DNA of 64,000 bases from Pantoea sp. Lij88 (GCF_030062155.1 NZ_CP118269.1:496001-560000); one strand, 5' to 3'. Counted from the stretch's first letter, positions 31,313 through 42,730 are shown. The notes: generated by a model from the letters alone, not told the origin. Numbers and translations: made by a program.

Positions 31313-32593
31313 TTGTTTGACCGTTATGAAGCCGGTGAGCAGGCCGTACTGGTACACATCTGGTTCTCCCAAGACAAAGAAGTAGAAGATTTGCAGGAGT
31401 TCGAAACCCTGGTCTCTTCTGCTGGCGTTGAGGCGCTGCAAGTGGTTACTGGCAGCCGTAAAGCGCCACATCCCAAGTATTTTGTCGGTGAAGGAAAGGC
31501 CGTTGAAATTGCCGATGCGGTAAAAACAACTGGAGCATCGGTCGTATTATTCGATCATGCCCTTACACCCGCTCAGGAAAGAAACCTCGAGCGCCTGTGC
31601 GAATGCCGGGTTATTGATCGCACCGGTTTAATCCTGGATATCTTTGCCCAACGCGCACGTACCCACGAAGGTAAATTGCAGGTTGAGCTGGCACAGCTGC
31701 GCCATCTTGCAACACGTCTGGTGCGCGGCTGGACCCACCTTGAACGCCAGAAAGGCGGTATCGGTTTACGTGGTCCGGGTGAAACGCAGTTAGAAACAGA
31801 CCGCCGCCTGTTGCGCGGACGAATCAGCCAGATTTTGTCTCGTCTTGAGCGGGTTGAGAAACAGCGTGAGCAGGGACGTCAGTCTCGTGCCAAAGCGGAT
31901 GTGCCAACAGTTTCGCTGGTGGGTTACACCAACGCCGGCAAGTCGACCCTCTTTAACGCCATGACCTCTGCCAACGTCTTTGCCGCAGACCAGCTGTTTG
32001 CGACACTCGATCCCACTCTGCGCCGTCTGAATGTTGCCGATGTCGGCGATGTGGTGCTGGCGGACACGGTCGGCTTTATTCGCCATCTTCCTCACGATCT
32101 GGTTGCCGCTTTTAAAGCCACGCTGCAGGAGACACGTCAGGCGACGCTGTTAATGCACGTGATCGATGGCGCTGATCTTCGCGTCACAGAAAATATTGCC
32201 GCCGTTGATGCCGTTCTGGAAGAGATCGAAGCGGACGAAATTCCGACGTTACTGGTGATGAATAAAATCGATATGCTCGACGGATTCGAACCGCGTATCG
32301 ATCGTAACGAAGAGAACCTGCCGATTCGCGTCTGGCTTTCCGCCCAGACCGGCGTTGGCGTTCCGTTGTTATGGCAGGCCCTCTCAGAGCGTCTGTCGGG
32401 TGAAATTGCCCAGCACGCGTTACGTCTGCCACCAGAAGCGGGGCGTCTTCGCAGCCGGTTCTATCAGTTGCAGGCGATTGAGAAAGAGTGGAATGAAGAA
32501 GACGGCAGTGTAGGATTGCAGATACGTATGCCCATTATTGAGTGGATGCGTTTATGTAAGCAGGAACCGTCGCTGACCAGTTACATTGTTTGA
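31313..32593 (+). CDS. hflX: Ribosome-splitting GTPase HflX
   Basis: Rescues stalled or heat-damaged ribosomes by splitting them. It has 426 residues. The N-terminal HflX domain includes [20 protein letters not shown], with the glycine-rich [18 protein letters not shown]. The G domain has [12 protein letters not shown] (P-loop), [14 protein letters not shown] and NKID. The start is a TTG at 31313, with GAGG 8 nt upstream, and the first residues [16 protein letters not shown] match E. coli. A rare start codon together with the upstream hairpin suggests low expression. An ERIC element separates it from hflK. Confidence 0.95.
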   Translation: MFDRYEAGEQAVLVHIWFSQDKEVEDLQEFETLVSSAGVEALQVVTGSRKAPHPKYFVGEGKAVEIADAVKTTGASVVLFDHALTPAQERNLERLCECRVIDRTGLILDIFAQRARTHEGKLQVELAQLRHLATRLVRGWTHLERQKGGIGLRGPGETQLETDRRLLRGRISQILSRLERVEKQREQGRQSRAKADVPTVSLVGYTNAGKSTLFNAMTSANVFAADQLFATLDPTLRRLNVADVGDVVLADTVGFIRHLPHDLVAAFKATLQETRQATLLMHVIDGADLRVTENIAAVDAVLEEIEADEIPTLLVMNKIDMLDGFEPRIDRNEENLPIRVWLSAQTGVGVPLLWQALSERLSGEIAQHALRLPPEAGRLRSRFYQLQAIEKEWNEEDGSVGLQIRMPIIEWMRLCKQEPSLTSYIV

Positions 32594-32609
32594 TATTTCC
32601 CAATCCAAC

Positions 32610-32734
32610 TTACCCAAAAGATTTCAGGTTGTAGCAAGGCGGCAATTAAACGAATCCCCGGGAGCTTACTCCTGTAAGTGACCGGGGTGAGTGAAAGCAG
32701 CCAACGTAGCAACAGCCTGAAAGATGACGGGTAA
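32610..32734. repeat. ERIC intergenic repeat
   Basis: A 125-bp enterobacterial repetitive intergenic consensus element. Its core, AATCCCCGGGAGCTTACTCC at 32653-32672 followed by GTAAGTGACCGGGGTGAGTG, matches the ERIC consensus closely. Ends TTACCC (32610) and GGGTAA (32734) form the terminal inverted repeats, and inner arms around TTTCAGG...CCTGAAA pair as usual. It sits between hflX and hflK, so it is probably transcribed. Confidence 0.93.
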
Positions 32735-32763
32735 ATCGTAATTACAATAAATGGAGTAGAGAC

Positions 32764-34002
32764 ATGGCGTGGAATCAGCCCGGAAATAACGGACAGGACC
32801 GCGACCCGTGGGGAAGCAGCAATAATCAAGGCGGCAACTCTGGGGGGAATAAGGGAGGACGGGAATCCGGGCCTCCTGATCTGGATGATATCTTCCGTAA
32901 GCTGAGCAAGAAGCTTGGTGGACTGGGCGGTGGCAAACAGAGCGACAACGGTCAGCGCGGCTCCGGCAGCGGTGGCAAAATTGTTGGCATCGTGGCTGTT
33001 GCTGCTGTAGTCATCTGGGCTGCAAGCGGTTTCTACACCATCAAAGAAGCGGAACGTGGCGTGGTGACGCGCTTTGGTAAGTTCAGTCACCTGGTCGAAC
33101 CGGGTCTGAACTGGAAGCCAACGTTCATTGATCAGGTGCGTGCGGTTAACGTGGAATCGGTGCGTGAACTGGCCGCTTCTGGCGTCATGCTGACCTCGGA
33201 TGAGAACGTCGTGCGCGTTGAAATGAACGTGCAGTACCGCGTGACCGATCCTGAACGCTATCTCTATGCTGTGACCAGCGCGGATGACAGTCTGCGTCAG
33301 GCGACTGACAGTGCGCTGCGCGGCGTCATTGGCCGTTCTACCATGGACCGCATTCTGACCGAAGGCCGTACCGTGGTGCGAAGCGAAACCCAGCGTGAAA
33401 TCGACGAAACAATTCGTCCTTACAACATGGGCGTTGCGGTCGTTGACGTCAACTTCCAGGCTGCCCGTCCGCCGGAAGAGGTGAAGTCTGCGTTTGATGA
33501 CGCGATAGCTGCACGCGAAAACCGTGAGCAGTACGTCCGTGAAGCAGAAGCTTATGCCAACGAAGTTCAGCCGCGTGCTAACGGTAAGGCGCAACGTATT
33601 CTGGAAGAGGCGCGCGCATACAAAGAGCGTACCGTCCTGGAAGCGCAGGGTGAAGTGGCGCGTTTCGCCAAGATTCTGCCGGAATATAAAGCCGCTCCGG
33701 AAATCACCAAAGAGCGTCTTTATATCGAGACCATGGAACGTGTGCTGAGCCATACCCGCAAAGTACTGGTTAACGATCGGGGTAACAACCTGATGGTGCT
33801 GCCGCTGGATCAACTGATGCGTGGCACGCAGGCTGCCCCGGGCCAGAGCGGTCAGAAGGGCAGTAACAGTTCTTCGCTGCCAGCTATCTCGGATCGCAGC
33901 GCCAGCCGCAATGACACGTCGTCATACAGTCCGGACAACATCATGGATCAGCGTCGGGCAAATGCTCAGCGCAGCGACAGCCAGCGCGAAGGGAGAGAGT
34001 AA
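32764..34002 (+). CDS. hflK: FtsH protease modulator HflK
   Basis: Inner-membrane SPFH/prohibitin-family protein that forms, with HflC, a large periplasmic cage around the FtsH protease. It has 412 residues. A glycine/asparagine-rich N-terminal tail (about 1-75) and one membrane helix (about 77-98) are followed by the SPFH domain (about 100-300), a coiled coil, and a low-complexity Ser/Gln-rich C terminus. The gap to hflC is 3 bp. The preceding 170 bp hold the ERIC element and a GGAG site. Confidence 0.97.
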   Translation: MAWNQPGNNGQDRDPWGSSNNQGGNSGGNKGGRESGPPDLDDIFRKLSKKLGGLGGGKQSDNGQRGSGSGGKIVGIVAVAAVVIWAASGFYTIKEAERGVVTRFGKFSHLVEPGLNWKPTFIDQVRAVNVESVRELAASGVMLTSDENVVRVEMNVQYRVTDPERYLYAVTSADDSLRQATDSALRGVIGRSTMDRILTEGRTVVRSETQREIDETIRPYNMGVAVVDVNFQAARPPEEVKSAFDDAIAARENREQYVREAEAYANEVQPRANGKAQRILEEARAYKERTVLEAQGEVARFAKILPEYKAAPEITKERLYIETMERVLSHTRKVLVNDRGNNLMVLPLDQLMRGTQAAPGQSGQKGSNSSSLPAISDRSASRNDTSSYSPDNIMDQRRANAQRSDSQREGRE

Positions 34003-34005
34003 TCG

Positions 34006-35010
34006 ATGCGTAAGCCAATAGTATTTTTGATCATTGTCGTGCTGGTGGCGCTCTATGCGTCGCTGTTTGTGGTGCAGGAAGGGGAGCGAGGCATTGTCCT
34101 GCGCTTCGGTAAAGTCCTGCGCGATGGCGAAAACAAACCGCAGGTATTCGCGCCGGGTCTGCATTTCAAGATCCCATTCCTGGAAACGGTTAAAACGCTG
34201 GATGCACGTATTCAGACCATGGATAACCAGGCCGATCGCTTCGTCACGAAAGAGAAGAAAGATCTGATCGTGGACTCCTACATCAAATGGCGTATCAGTG
34301 ATTTCAGTCGCTACTACCTGGCTACAGGTGGCGGTGATGTCTCTCAGGCGGAAGTGCTGCTGAAACGTAAGTTCAGTGACCGCTTACGTTCTGAAATGGG
34401 CCGCCTGGATGTGAAAGATATCGTAACGGACTCACGGGGTCGCCTGACGACGGATGTACGTGACGCGCTGAACACCGGTTCTGCAGGCAGCGATGATGAA
34501 ATCGCAACCCCAGCGGCGGATGACGCGATTGCCAGCGCAGCGGCCCGTGTTGAACGTGAAACCAACAGCAGCGAGCCAGCACCGAATCCGAACAGTATGG
34601 CGGCATTAGGTATTCAGGTGATGGATGTGCGCATCAAGCAGATCAACCTGCCGACCGAAGTGTCAGACGCGATCTTCAACCGTATGCGTGCTGAGCGTGA
34701 AGCAGTAGCACGTAGCCAGCGTTCGCAGGGTCAGGAAGAGGCAGAAAAACTGCGTGCTCAGGCTGATTATCAGGTGACACGCACTCTGGCTGAAGCCCAG
34801 CGTGAAGCGCTGATTACCCGCGGTGACGGCGATGCGGAAACGGCACGGTTGTTTGCTGATGCGTTCAGCAAAGATCCGGACTTCTACGCCTTTATTCGTA
34901 GCCTGCGTGCTTATGAAAACAGCTTCAGTGAAAATCAGGATGTGATGGTGTTAAGCCCGGATAGCGACTTCTTCCGATATATGAAGGCGCCCTCTAACGC
35001 GACCCGTTAA
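34006..35010 (+). CDS. hflC: FtsH protease modulator HflC
   Basis: Partner of HflK in the FtsH-regulating complex. It has 334 residues. The N-terminal helix (about residues 4-22) is followed by the SPFH domain and a helical region with AREAVARSQRSQGQEEAEKLRAQ-like repeats. It lies 3 bp after hflK. A very strong terminator follows. The loop around residues 150-190 (TGSAGSDDEIATPAADDAIASAA) is acidic and Ala-rich, as in other enterobacterial HflC proteins. Confidence 0.97.
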   Translation: MRKPIVFLIIVVLVALYASLFVVQEGERGIVLRFGKVLRDGENKPQVFAPGLHFKIPFLETVKTLDARIQTMDNQADRFVTKEKKDLIVDSYIKWRISDFSRYYLATGGGDVSQAEVLLKRKFSDRLRSEMGRLDVKDIVTDSRGRLTTDVRDALNTGSAGSDDEIATPAADDAIASAAARVERETNSSEPAPNPNSMAALGIQVMDVRIKQINLPTEVSDAIFNRMRAEREAVARSQRSQGQEEAEKLRAQADYQVTRTLAEAQREALITRGDGDAETARLFADAFSKDPDFYAFIRSLRAYENSFSENQDVMVLSPDSDFFRYMKAPSNATR

Positions 35011-35028
35011 GAACTGATATAACCTGTG

Positions 35029-35057
35029 GGCCGACAATGTTGTCGGCCTTTTTTTTT
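35029..35057 (+). terminator. Strong terminator after hflC
   Basis: A perfect 9-bp stem GGCCGACAA/TTGTCGGCC with a two-base TG gap is followed by nine T residues. It lies 18 bp after the hflC stop and only 10 bp before the yjeT start. Confidence 0.93.
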
Positions 35058-35067
35058 GGGTAGCAAG

Positions 35068-35268
35068 ATGAAAACAAGCATCTGGATGGCACTGGCGCTG
35101 GTATTAGTGCTGGAAGGGTTGGGACCGATGTTTATGCCGCGCGCCTGGCGACGCATGATCCTGACGATGACCCGCTTACCCGATCGCCTGCTGCACCGCT
35201 TTGGTGGCGGGCTGGTGGTCGCAGGCATGGTGATTTACTGCATGCTCAGCCTGCATGGCAACCTGTAA
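35068..35268 (+). CDS. yjeT: Small membrane protein YjeT (DUF2065)
   Basis: Protein of 66 residues with two hydrophobic helices (IWMALALVLVLEGLGPMF and FGGGLVVAGMVIYCMLSL). It matches E. coli YjeT; function unknown. ATG 35068 is chosen because the protein then begins like its homologue; an in-frame ATG at 35026 lies inside the terminator. There is no obvious strong ribosome site (AGCAAG). Its position right after a terminator means it depends on read-through or on a promoter inside hflC. Confidence 0.88.
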   Translation: MKTSIWMALALVLVLEGLGPMFMPRAWRRMILTMTRLPDRLLHRFGGGLVVAGMVIYCMLSLHGNL

Positions 35269-35352
35269 ACCAGGATTCAGACCGGCTAAATTGTGCCTCT
35301 TCGCGCCATTATCCCCAACATGTTGTAGTGATCAAAACTCAGGCAAAAAAGC

Positions 35353-35368
35353 GCGCAATCGTATGCTA
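35353..35368. promoter_or_regulatory. Possible PurR box upstream of purA
   Basis: GCGCAATCGTATGCTA matches most fixed positions of the PurR consensus ANGCAANCGNTTNCNT, including the GCAANCG core. It lies 66 bp upstream of purA, which PurR represses in E. coli. Evidence is the partial match and location only. Confidence 0.4.
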
Positions 35369-35430
35369 AAAGTGCTGAAAACCATGGGATCAGATGGTAG
35401 AATCCTTTTTTAAGCAATCGGTGATTTTGA

Positions 35431-36732
<1,302 letters not shown>

Positions 36733-36739
36733 TCATTGA

Positions 36740-36766
36740 GGCCGGACACTGTCCGGCCCTTGTTTT
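36740..36766 (+). terminator. purA: Terminator of purA
   Basis: Stem GGCCGGAC/GTCCGGCC with an ACT loop, then CTTGTTTTT, 8 bp after the stop. Confidence 0.88.
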
Positions 36767-36950
36767 TCCACTCTCTGATGCCACTTAACCTCCCTTCGCT
36801 TGTCAAACCTCGTGCTGGCTTAAAAAATCGCACGGCGGATCAGACTCTGGTTTATCATCGTAGTTAATCGAATGGCGATCCGATTTAATCCTGACATCAA
36901 TCGTAAGGCGAATAACGTCATGCCACGCCTGAAGGTTCACTGAGGTTACT

Positions 36951-37394
36951 GTGCAGCTCACGAGTTTTACTGATTATGGCTTACGGGCCCTGATTTATCT
37001 GGCATCGTTGCCAGAAGGTCAGCAGACCAATATTACGGAAGTGACAAACACCTATGGTTTGTCCCGTAATCATATGGTCAAAATCATCAATCAGCTGAGC
37101 CGGGCGGGCTATGTCGCCGCCACGCGCGGTAAAAACGGAGGAATCCGTCTGGGTATGCCCGCGCGCCAGATTGTCATTGGCGACGTGGTCCGTAAGATGG
37201 AACCACTACAATTAGTGGATTGCGCCTCCTGTTCCATCACGCCAGCCTGTCGTCTGAAGCAGGCGTTACATGATGCAGTGCAGCGATTTTTGCAGGAGCT
37301 GGATAGCTATACGTTGGCAGACCTGGTCGAAGGAAATACACCACTTTATGAGATCATCTTGTCCAGGTCGCCAGTGGAAATAAATATTAAATGA
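36951..37394 (+). CDS. nsrR: Nitric-oxide-sensing repressor NsrR
   Basis: Rrf2-family iron-sulfur repressor of nitrosative-stress genes such as hmp. It has 147 residues. The winged helix-turn-helix is [31 protein letters not shown], and the Rrf2 signature GKNGGIRLG follows. The three cluster cysteines are Cys91, Cys94 and Cys100. E. coli has Cys91, Cys96 and Cys102, so two residues are missing between the first two ligands. The start is GTG at 36951, with GAGG 6 nt upstream. It precedes rnr by 16 bp, and they probably share a transcript. Confidence 0.94.
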   Translation: MQLTSFTDYGLRALIYLASLPEGQQTNITEVTNTYGLSRNHMVKIINQLSRAGYVAATRGKNGGIRLGMPARQIVIGDVVRKMEPLQLVDCASCSITPACRLKQALHDAVQRFLQELDSYTLADLVEGNTPLYEIILSRSPVEINIK

Positions 37395-37410
37395 CATCGG
37401 AGGAACCGCT

Positions 37411-39903
37411 ATGTCAAAAGATCCTTTTCAGGATAGAGAAGCTGAAAAATACGAAAACCCTATTCCGAGCCGCGAATTTATTCTGGCTCTGTTAGAAAAA
37501 CGTGAAAAACCGGCCAGCCGTGAAGAGCTGGCTGAAGAGATGAATCTGCAGGAAGAAGAGCACCTTGAGGCGCTGCGTCGCCGCCTTCGCGCCATGGAGC
37601 GTGATGGTCAGCTGGTGTTCACCCGCCGTCAGTGTTATGCCCTGCCAGAACGTCTTGACCTCCTGCGCGGTAAAGTCATTGGCCATCGTGATGGCTACGG
37701 CTTCCTGCGGGCAGAAGGTCAGAAAGATGACCTTTACCTCTCTGCAGAACAGATGAAATTCTGTATGCACGGTGACGTGATCCTGGCGCAGCCGCTGGGT
37801 GCCGATCGCAAAGGCCGCCGCGAAGCGCGCGTAGTCCGCGTGCAGGAACCGCGTAACAATCAGATCGTTGGCCGTTACTTTACCGATGCCGGTGCCGGCT
37901 TCGTGGTACCGGACGACAGTCGCCTGAGTTTTGACATCCTCATCCCGCCTGAAGAGACGATGAACGCCCGTATGGGTTCCGTGGTGGTGGTTGAGCTGGT
38001 CCAGCGTCCGAACCGTCGCACCAAAGCGATCGGTAAAATCGCCGAGATTCTGGGCGATGATATGGGCACCAGCCTGGCCGTGGATATGGCGCTGCGTACC
38101 CATGAGATCCCGCATACCTGGCCGCCGGAAGTGGAAGCTCAGATCAGCAAGCTGAAAGAAGAGGTTCCGGAAGAGGCCAAAAAAGGCCGCGTCGATCTGC
38201 GTAAACTGCCGCTGGTCACCATTGATGGTGAAGATGCCCGTGACTTCGATGATGCCGTCTACTGTGAGAAAAAGCGCGGTGGCGGATGGCGTCTGTGGGT
38301 GGCTATCGCCGACGTGAGCTATTACGTCCGTCCCGGCACACCACTGGATGATGAAGCGCATCAGCGCGGCACCTCAGTCTACTTCCCGTCGCAGGTTGTA
38401 CCGATGCTACCGGAAGTGCTGTCCAATGGCTTATGTTCGCTTAACCCGCAGGTCGATCGTCTCTGTATGGTCTGCGAGATGACCATTTCGACCAAGGGTA
38501 AGCTGACCGGCTTCAAGCACTATGAAGCAGTGATGAACTCCCATGCGCGTCTGACTTACAACAAAGTCTGGAACATCCTGCAGGGCGACAAAGAGCTGCG
38601 CCAGCAGTATGCGCCGCTGGTCAAAGACCTTGAAGAGCTGAATAACCTCTATCATGCGCTGGAAGCTGCACGTGAAGAGCGTGGCGGTATCTCGTTTGAA
38701 ACGGAAGAGGCGAAGTTCATCTTTAACGCCGAGCGCCGTATCGAACGTGTTGAGCGCGTATCACGTAACGATGCCCACAAGCTAATCGAAGAGTGCATGA
38801 TCCTGGCGAACATCGCCTCGGCGCGCTTCGTTGAGAAGAATCAGGAACCGGCACTGTTCCGCGATCACGATCGCCCGACTGACGAAAGCATTAAGAGCTT
38901 CCGTACCGTGCTCAACGAGCTGGGACTGACTCTGCCTGGCGGCAACAAACCGCAGCCAGTTGACTATGCGGCGCTGCTGAAGCAGGTTGCCGATCGTCCG
39001 GATGCGGAAATGCTGCAAACCATGCTGCTGCGTTCGATGAAGCAGGCCGTTTACGATCCGGAAAACCGCGGTCACTTTGGTCTGGCGCTGTCGTCGTATG
39101 CGCACTTTACCTCGCCAATCCGTCGTTATCCGGATCTGACGCTGCACCGCGCCATCAAATATCTGCTGGCAAAAGAGCAGGACGAAGGTAAAGGCCTGGT
39201 ACAACGCGCCATCAAATACCTGATGCCGAGAGAGCGCAGCGTCGCCAAAGATATGACGACAGCCACCGGCGGCTATCACTACGAGATGCCGGAGATGCTG
39301 CAGCTGGGCCTGCACTGTTCCCTGACCGAACGTCGCGCCGATGAAGCAACCCGCGACGTGGCGGACTGGCTCAAGTGTGACTTCATGCAGGATCAGGTCG
39401 GCAACGTCTTCAACGGCGTTATCTCCAGCGTCACCGGATTTGGTTTCTTCGTCCGCTTAAGCGATCTGTTCATCGATGGTCTGGTCCACGTTTCAACGCT
39501 CGACAACGATTACTACCGTTTTGACCCGGTAGGTCAGCGTCTGATCGGTGAATCGGGCGGCCGCACCTATCGTCTGGGTGACATGGTTGAAGTGCGTGTT
39601 GAAGCGGTCCATATGGACGAGCGTAAAATCGACTTCGCCCTGATCTCCAGCCAGCGTCAGGTGCGTGGTGAAGGTAAAACGGCGCGTGACCGTGCGAAGC
39701 GTGACGACAAGGCGCCAACTAAACGCCGTCGTGATGCGAGCAAGAAGTCTAACTTCGAGCCGGATTCTGCGTTCCGTGGTGACAAGGGCAAGCCCGCCGC
39801 TGCGAACACCGAGAATAAAAGTAAAAACGTCTCGGAAAAAACCCGTAAAATCGCCGCCGCCACCCGGGCGAAGCGCGCCAGAAAAAAGGCGCAGCCTGAC
39901 TGA
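37411..39903 (+). CDS. rnr: Ribonuclease R
   Basis: Processive 3'-5' exoribonuclease able to degrade structured RNA; also acts in rRNA quality control and trans-translation. It has 830 residues. Domain order: N-terminal helix-turn-helix (about 20-85), two cold-shock domains (about 85-240), the RNB catalytic domain with [16 protein letters not shown] (catalytic aspartates about 272-281), the S1 domain (about 645-725), and a very basic Lys/Arg-rich tail (from about 735). GAGGAA precedes the ATG. It follows nsrR by 16 bp. Confidence 0.97.
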   Translation: MSKDPFQDREAEKYENPIPSREFILALLEKREKPASREELAEEMNLQEEEHLEALRRRLRAMERDGQLVFTRRQCYALPERLDLLRGKVIGHRDGYGFLRAEGQKDDLYLSAEQMKFCMHGDVILAQPLGADRKGRREARVVRVQEPRNNQIVGRYFTDAGAGFVVPDDSRLSFDILIPPEETMNARMGSVVVVELVQRPNRRTKAIGKIAEILGDDMGTSLAVDMALRTHEIPHTWPPEVEAQISKLKEEVPEEAKKGRVDLRKLPLVTIDGEDARDFDDAVYCEKKRGGGWRLWVAIADVSYYVRPGTPLDDEAHQRGTSVYFPSQVVPMLPEVLSNGLCSLNPQVDRLCMVCEMTISTKGKLTGFKHYEAVMNSHARLTYNKVWNILQGDKELRQQYAPLVKDLEELNNLYHALEAAREERGGISFETEEAKFIFNAERRIERVERVSRNDAHKLIEECMILANIASARFVEKNQEPALFRDHDRPTDESIKSFRTVLNELGLTLPGGNKPQPVDYAALLKQVADRPDAEMLQTMLLRSMKQAVYDPENRGHFGLALSSYAHFTSPIRRYPDLTLHRAIKYLLAKEQDEGKGLVQRAIKYLMPRERSVAKDMTTATGGYHYEMPEMLQLGLHCSLTERRADEATRDVADWLKCDFMQDQVGNVFNGVISSVTGFGFFVRLSDLFIDGLVHVSTLDNDYYRFDPVGQRLIGESGGRTYRLGDMVEVRVEAVHMDERKIDFALISSQRQVRGEGKTARDRAKRDDKAPTKRRRDASKKSNFEPDSAFRGDKGKPAAANTENKSKNVSEKTRKIAAATRAKRARKKAQPD

Positions 39904-39912
39904 TGCGCGCAC

Positions 39913-39938
39913 CCGCCCTTTCTCCTGAGAAAGGGCGG
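39913..39938 (+). terminator. Hairpin between rnr and rlmB
   Basis: A perfect 12-bp stem CCGCCCTTTCTC/GAGAAAGGGCGG closed by CT, then TCATTCATTCTTTT. It lies 9 bp after the rnr stop. It may attenuate transcription into rlmB, which starts 33 bp on. Confidence 0.75.
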
Positions 39939-39971
39939 TCATTCATTCTTTTCCAAACACTGAGCAGATCG

Positions 39972-40706
39972 ATGAGCGAAATTATTTTTGGTATCCATGC
40001 CGTGCAGGCGCTGCTGGAAAGCGATCCACAACGTTTCCAGGAAGTCTTTATCCTCAAAGGCCGCGACGATCGTCGCCTGCAACCCGTGGTCGCCGCGCTG
40101 GAAGCTCAGGGGATCGTAATTCAGCTGGCCGAGCGCAAGTGGCTCGACAGCCAGGTTGAAGGCGGTGTGCATCAGGGTATCGTGGCGCGGGTGAAGCCGG
40201 GTCGTCAGTATCAGGAAGGCGACCTGCCGGATCTGCTGCAGAGCCTGGAGAAACCGTTCCTGCTGGTGCTGGATGGGGTCACCGATCCACATAACCTGGG
40301 TGCCTGCCTGCGCAGTGCCGATGCAGCCGGTGTGCACGCGATTATCGTGCCGAAAGATCGCTCTGCTCCCCTGAATGCGACCGCCAAAAAAGTGGCCAGC
40401 GGCGCGGCAGAAAATGTGCCGTTGATCCGCGTCACCAACCTGGCGCGTACCCTGCGTCTGCTGCAGGAGTACAACATCTGGGTTGTCGGCACCGCAGGTG
40501 AAGCTGACCATACCGTCTTCCAGAGCAAAATGACCGGCCCGATGGCGCTGGTGATGGGCGCGGAAGGGGAAGGCATGCGTCGTCTGACCCGTGAGCATTG
40601 CGATGAGCTGATCAGCATTCCGATGGCGGGCAGCGTCTCTTCGCTGAATGTTTCGGTCGCGACCGGTGTCTGCCTGTTTGAAGCGGTGCGTCAGCGCAAC
40701 GCCTGA
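39972..40706 (+). CDS. rlmB: 23S rRNA (guanosine-2251-2'-O)-methyltransferase
   Basis: SPOUT-family methyltransferase that modifies Gm2251 in the 23S peptidyl-transferase P-loop. It has 244 residues. After an N-terminal rRNA-binding domain, the knotted SAM site is visible: [33 protein letters not shown] and [21 protein letters not shown] 39972 is chosen by alignment to E. coli; the frame extends back into the hairpin, which is rejected. E. coli has yjfI-M and yjfC after it, but aidB follows here. Confidence 0.96.
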   Translation: MSEIIFGIHAVQALLESDPQRFQEVFILKGRDDRRLQPVVAALEAQGIVIQLAERKWLDSQVEGGVHQGIVARVKPGRQYQEGDLPDLLQSLEKPFLLVLDGVTDPHNLGACLRSADAAGVHAIIVPKDRSAPLNATAKKVASGAAENVPLIRVTNLARTLRLLQEYNIWVVGTAGEADHTVFQSKMTGPMALVMGAEGEGMRRLTREHCDELISIPMAGSVSSLNVSVATGVCLFEAVRQRNA

Positions 40707-40801
40707 TCCCCGATGTGATCCTCGCCACAAATTAGTTCCTGTACCAGGCATAACTGCGCGTCATTCGCATACTTACTGAGTGACATCCGCGAGGAGTGGT
40801 T

Positions 40802-42430
40802 ATGACCTGGACAACACACACCGTTTTTAATCAGCCCCATCCTCTGAGCAACAGCAACCTGTTCCTGTCTGATACGCCGCTCTGCGAGGCGCTGTCACGC
40901 GAAGGCGCCGGATGGGATCGGGAATGGCTGGCGTCGGTAGGCCTGCAGCTGGGCAGCGCTGAGTCGCTGGAGCTGGGCCGGCTCGCCAATGCTGAACCGC
41001 CTGAACTGCTGCGCTACGATGCCCGTGGCGAACGCATGGATGAGGTCCGTTTTCACCCCGCCTGGCATCTGCTGATGCAGGGCGTCTGCGCCAGCCGCCT
41101 GCACAACCTCAGCTGGCACCCTACCGTTCGTGAACAGGCCAGCGTGGCACGCGCTGCGCGCTTTATTCTGCATGCACAGGTTGAGGCAGGTACGCTCTGC
41201 CCGGTGACCATGACGCACGCGGCCATTCCCCTGCTGCAGACTTATCTGCCCGCCGCCTTTGAGGGCTGGCTCGATCCGCTGCTCAGCGATCGCTACGACA
41301 GCCATGCTCAGCCCGGCGACCAGAAACGCGGTCTGCTGATTGGGATGGGCATGACGGAAAAGCAGGGCGGTAGCGATCTGCTCACCAGCACCACCCGTGC
41401 TGAACCGCTGGGCGCGCGCGGCGCGGGTGAAGCCTACCGGCTGACCGGCCACAAATGGTTCTTCTCTGTGCCACAGAGCGATGCACATCTGGTGCTGGCC
41501 CAGACGCCCACCGGATTAAGCTGCTTCTTTCTGCCGCGTCTGTTGCCCGACGGGTCACGCAACGCCATCCAGCTGGAGCGGCTCAAAGATAAGCTGGGCA
41601 ATCGTTCCAATGCCAGCTGCGAAGTAGAGTTTCGCGACGCGACCGGCTGGCTGCTGGGGGAGGAGGGCGAAGGCGTGCGGCTGATCCTGAAGATGGGCGG
41701 CATGACGCGCTTTGACTGCGCGCTCGGCAGTCACGGCCAGATGCGGCGCGCTTTCTCGGTGGCCGTCTGGCATGCCTGTGAGCGACAGGTGCTGGGGAAA
41801 AACCTGGTGGATCAGCCGCTGATGCGTCAGGTTCTGGCACAGCAGGCGCTGCAGCTGGAGGGACAAACCGCGCTGCTGATGCGACTGGCTCGCGCCTGGT
41901 CACAACCGGCAAAACCGCATGAAGTCACCTTTGCCCGCCTGTTTACGCCAGCGGCAAAATATGGCATTTGCAAAGCGGGTGCGCCGTTCGTGGCGGAGTC
42001 GATGGAAGTGCTGGGGGGCATCGGCTACTGTGAAGCAAGTGAGCTGCCGCGCCTGTATCGTGATATGCCGGTCAACAGCATCTGGGAAGGATCGGGCAAC
42101 GTGATGTGTCTTGATGTCCTGCGCGTGCTCGCCCGTCAGGCAGAGGTCACGGAAATGCTGAGTCAGGAGTTTGAAGCGGTGAAAGGGAGTAACCGTCATT
42201 TCGATACGCGATGGCGTCAGCTGCGTCTGAGGCTTAGCAGGGTTCCCGAAGAGCAGGCGCGCGAGGTTACCCGCACGCTGCTGCAGCTGGCGACGGGCGC
42301 TCAGCTGCTCAAATTTGCCGAACCCCCGCTGGCGGATGCATGGTGCCAGCAGTGGCTCGACCAGCGCGGCTCACGCCCGCTTGCGTCCGCAATCACCGAT
42401 CGTTTACTGGACCGCGCCTGTGGCAGATGA
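40802..42430 (+). CDS. aidB: Adaptive-response acyl-CoA dehydrogenase-like AidB
   Basis: Flavoprotein of the acyl-CoA dehydrogenase family, induced in the Ada response to alkylating agents. It binds DNA and is thought to destroy or shield from alkylators. It has 542 residues. Motifs include MGMTEKQGGSDLL, GHKWFFSVPQSDAHLVLAQT, and the C-terminal EVLGGIGYCEASELPRLYRDMPVNSIWEGSGNV. ATG 40802 is preferred to GTG 40796, which overlaps the GAGGAG ribosome site. Its 3' end overlaps convergent bsmA by 27 bp. No Ada box was identified. Confidence 0.95.
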   Translation: MTWTTHTVFNQPHPLSNSNLFLSDTPLCEALSREGAGWDREWLASVGLQLGSAESLELGRLANAEPPELLRYDARGERMDEVRFHPAWHLLMQGVCASRLHNLSWHPTVREQASVARAARFILHAQVEAGTLCPVTMTHAAIPLLQTYLPAAFEGWLDPLLSDRYDSHAQPGDQKRGLLIGMGMTEKQGGSDLLTSTTRAEPLGARGAGEAYRLTGHKWFFSVPQSDAHLVLAQTPTGLSCFFLPRLLPDGSRNAIQLERLKDKLGNRSNASCEVEFRDATGWLLGEEGEGVRLILKMGGMTRFDCALGSHGQMRRAFSVAVWHACERQVLGKNLVDQPLMRQVLAQQALQLEGQTALLMRLARAWSQPAKPHEVTFARLFTPAAKYGICKAGAPFVAESMEVLGGIGYCEASELPRLYRDMPVNSIWEGSGNVMCLDVLRVLARQAEVTEMLSQEFEAVKGSNRHFDTRWRQLRLRLSRVPEEQAREVTRTLLQLATGAQLLKFAEPPLADAWCQQWLDQRGSRPLASAITDRLLDRACGR

Positions 42431-42730
42431 GGCACCGTACAGAATCGCACTGGCGTACCAGAAGCCCGGCATGACCGTCTCGCTCAGCATCACAATCTGA
42501 TAGTAAGCTGCTCCGGCCTGATTGGCCTGGGCAGCCACCGCCCGCTGGGCATCATCCGGTGAGCCGTGCACGTTAACGGTAATATTACCCAGCTTCGGCA
42601 AGCCACCACTCTGCGCCCGCGAAATCTCCTGCGCCTGTCGGGTTGGCGCAGGTGGGGCTTTTGGCGTGGTCTCAAGCGCGGAACAGCCTGCCAGCAGCAG
42701 GCTGAACACCAGTAAATAAGCGGAACGCAT
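42404..42730 (-). CDS. bsmA: Biofilm stress lipoprotein BsmA (YjfO)
   Basis: Lipoprotein of 108 residues with signal peptide and lipobox LLLAGCS (Cys16). It ends in a DUF1471 domain (GNITVNVHGSPDDAQRAVAAQANQAGAAYYQIV). In E. coli BsmA affects biofilm stress tolerance. It is convergent with aidB, and the coding ends overlap by 27 bp. It is a distant relative of the three DUF1471 proteins at 12681-13656, so the window has four members of this fold. Confidence 0.9.
   Translation of the reverse strand: MRSAYLLVFSLLLAGCSALETTPKAPPAPTRQAQEISRAQSGGLPKLGNITVNVHGSPDDAQRAVAAQANQAGAAYYQIVMLSETVMPGFWYASAILYGASSATGAVQ

Noticed and set aside
32581..33813. A 410-codon open frame on the minus strand
   Set aside because: It runs opposite hflK and through the ERIC element, with no ribosome site or family resemblance. 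It is a GC-driven shadow of a certain gene.
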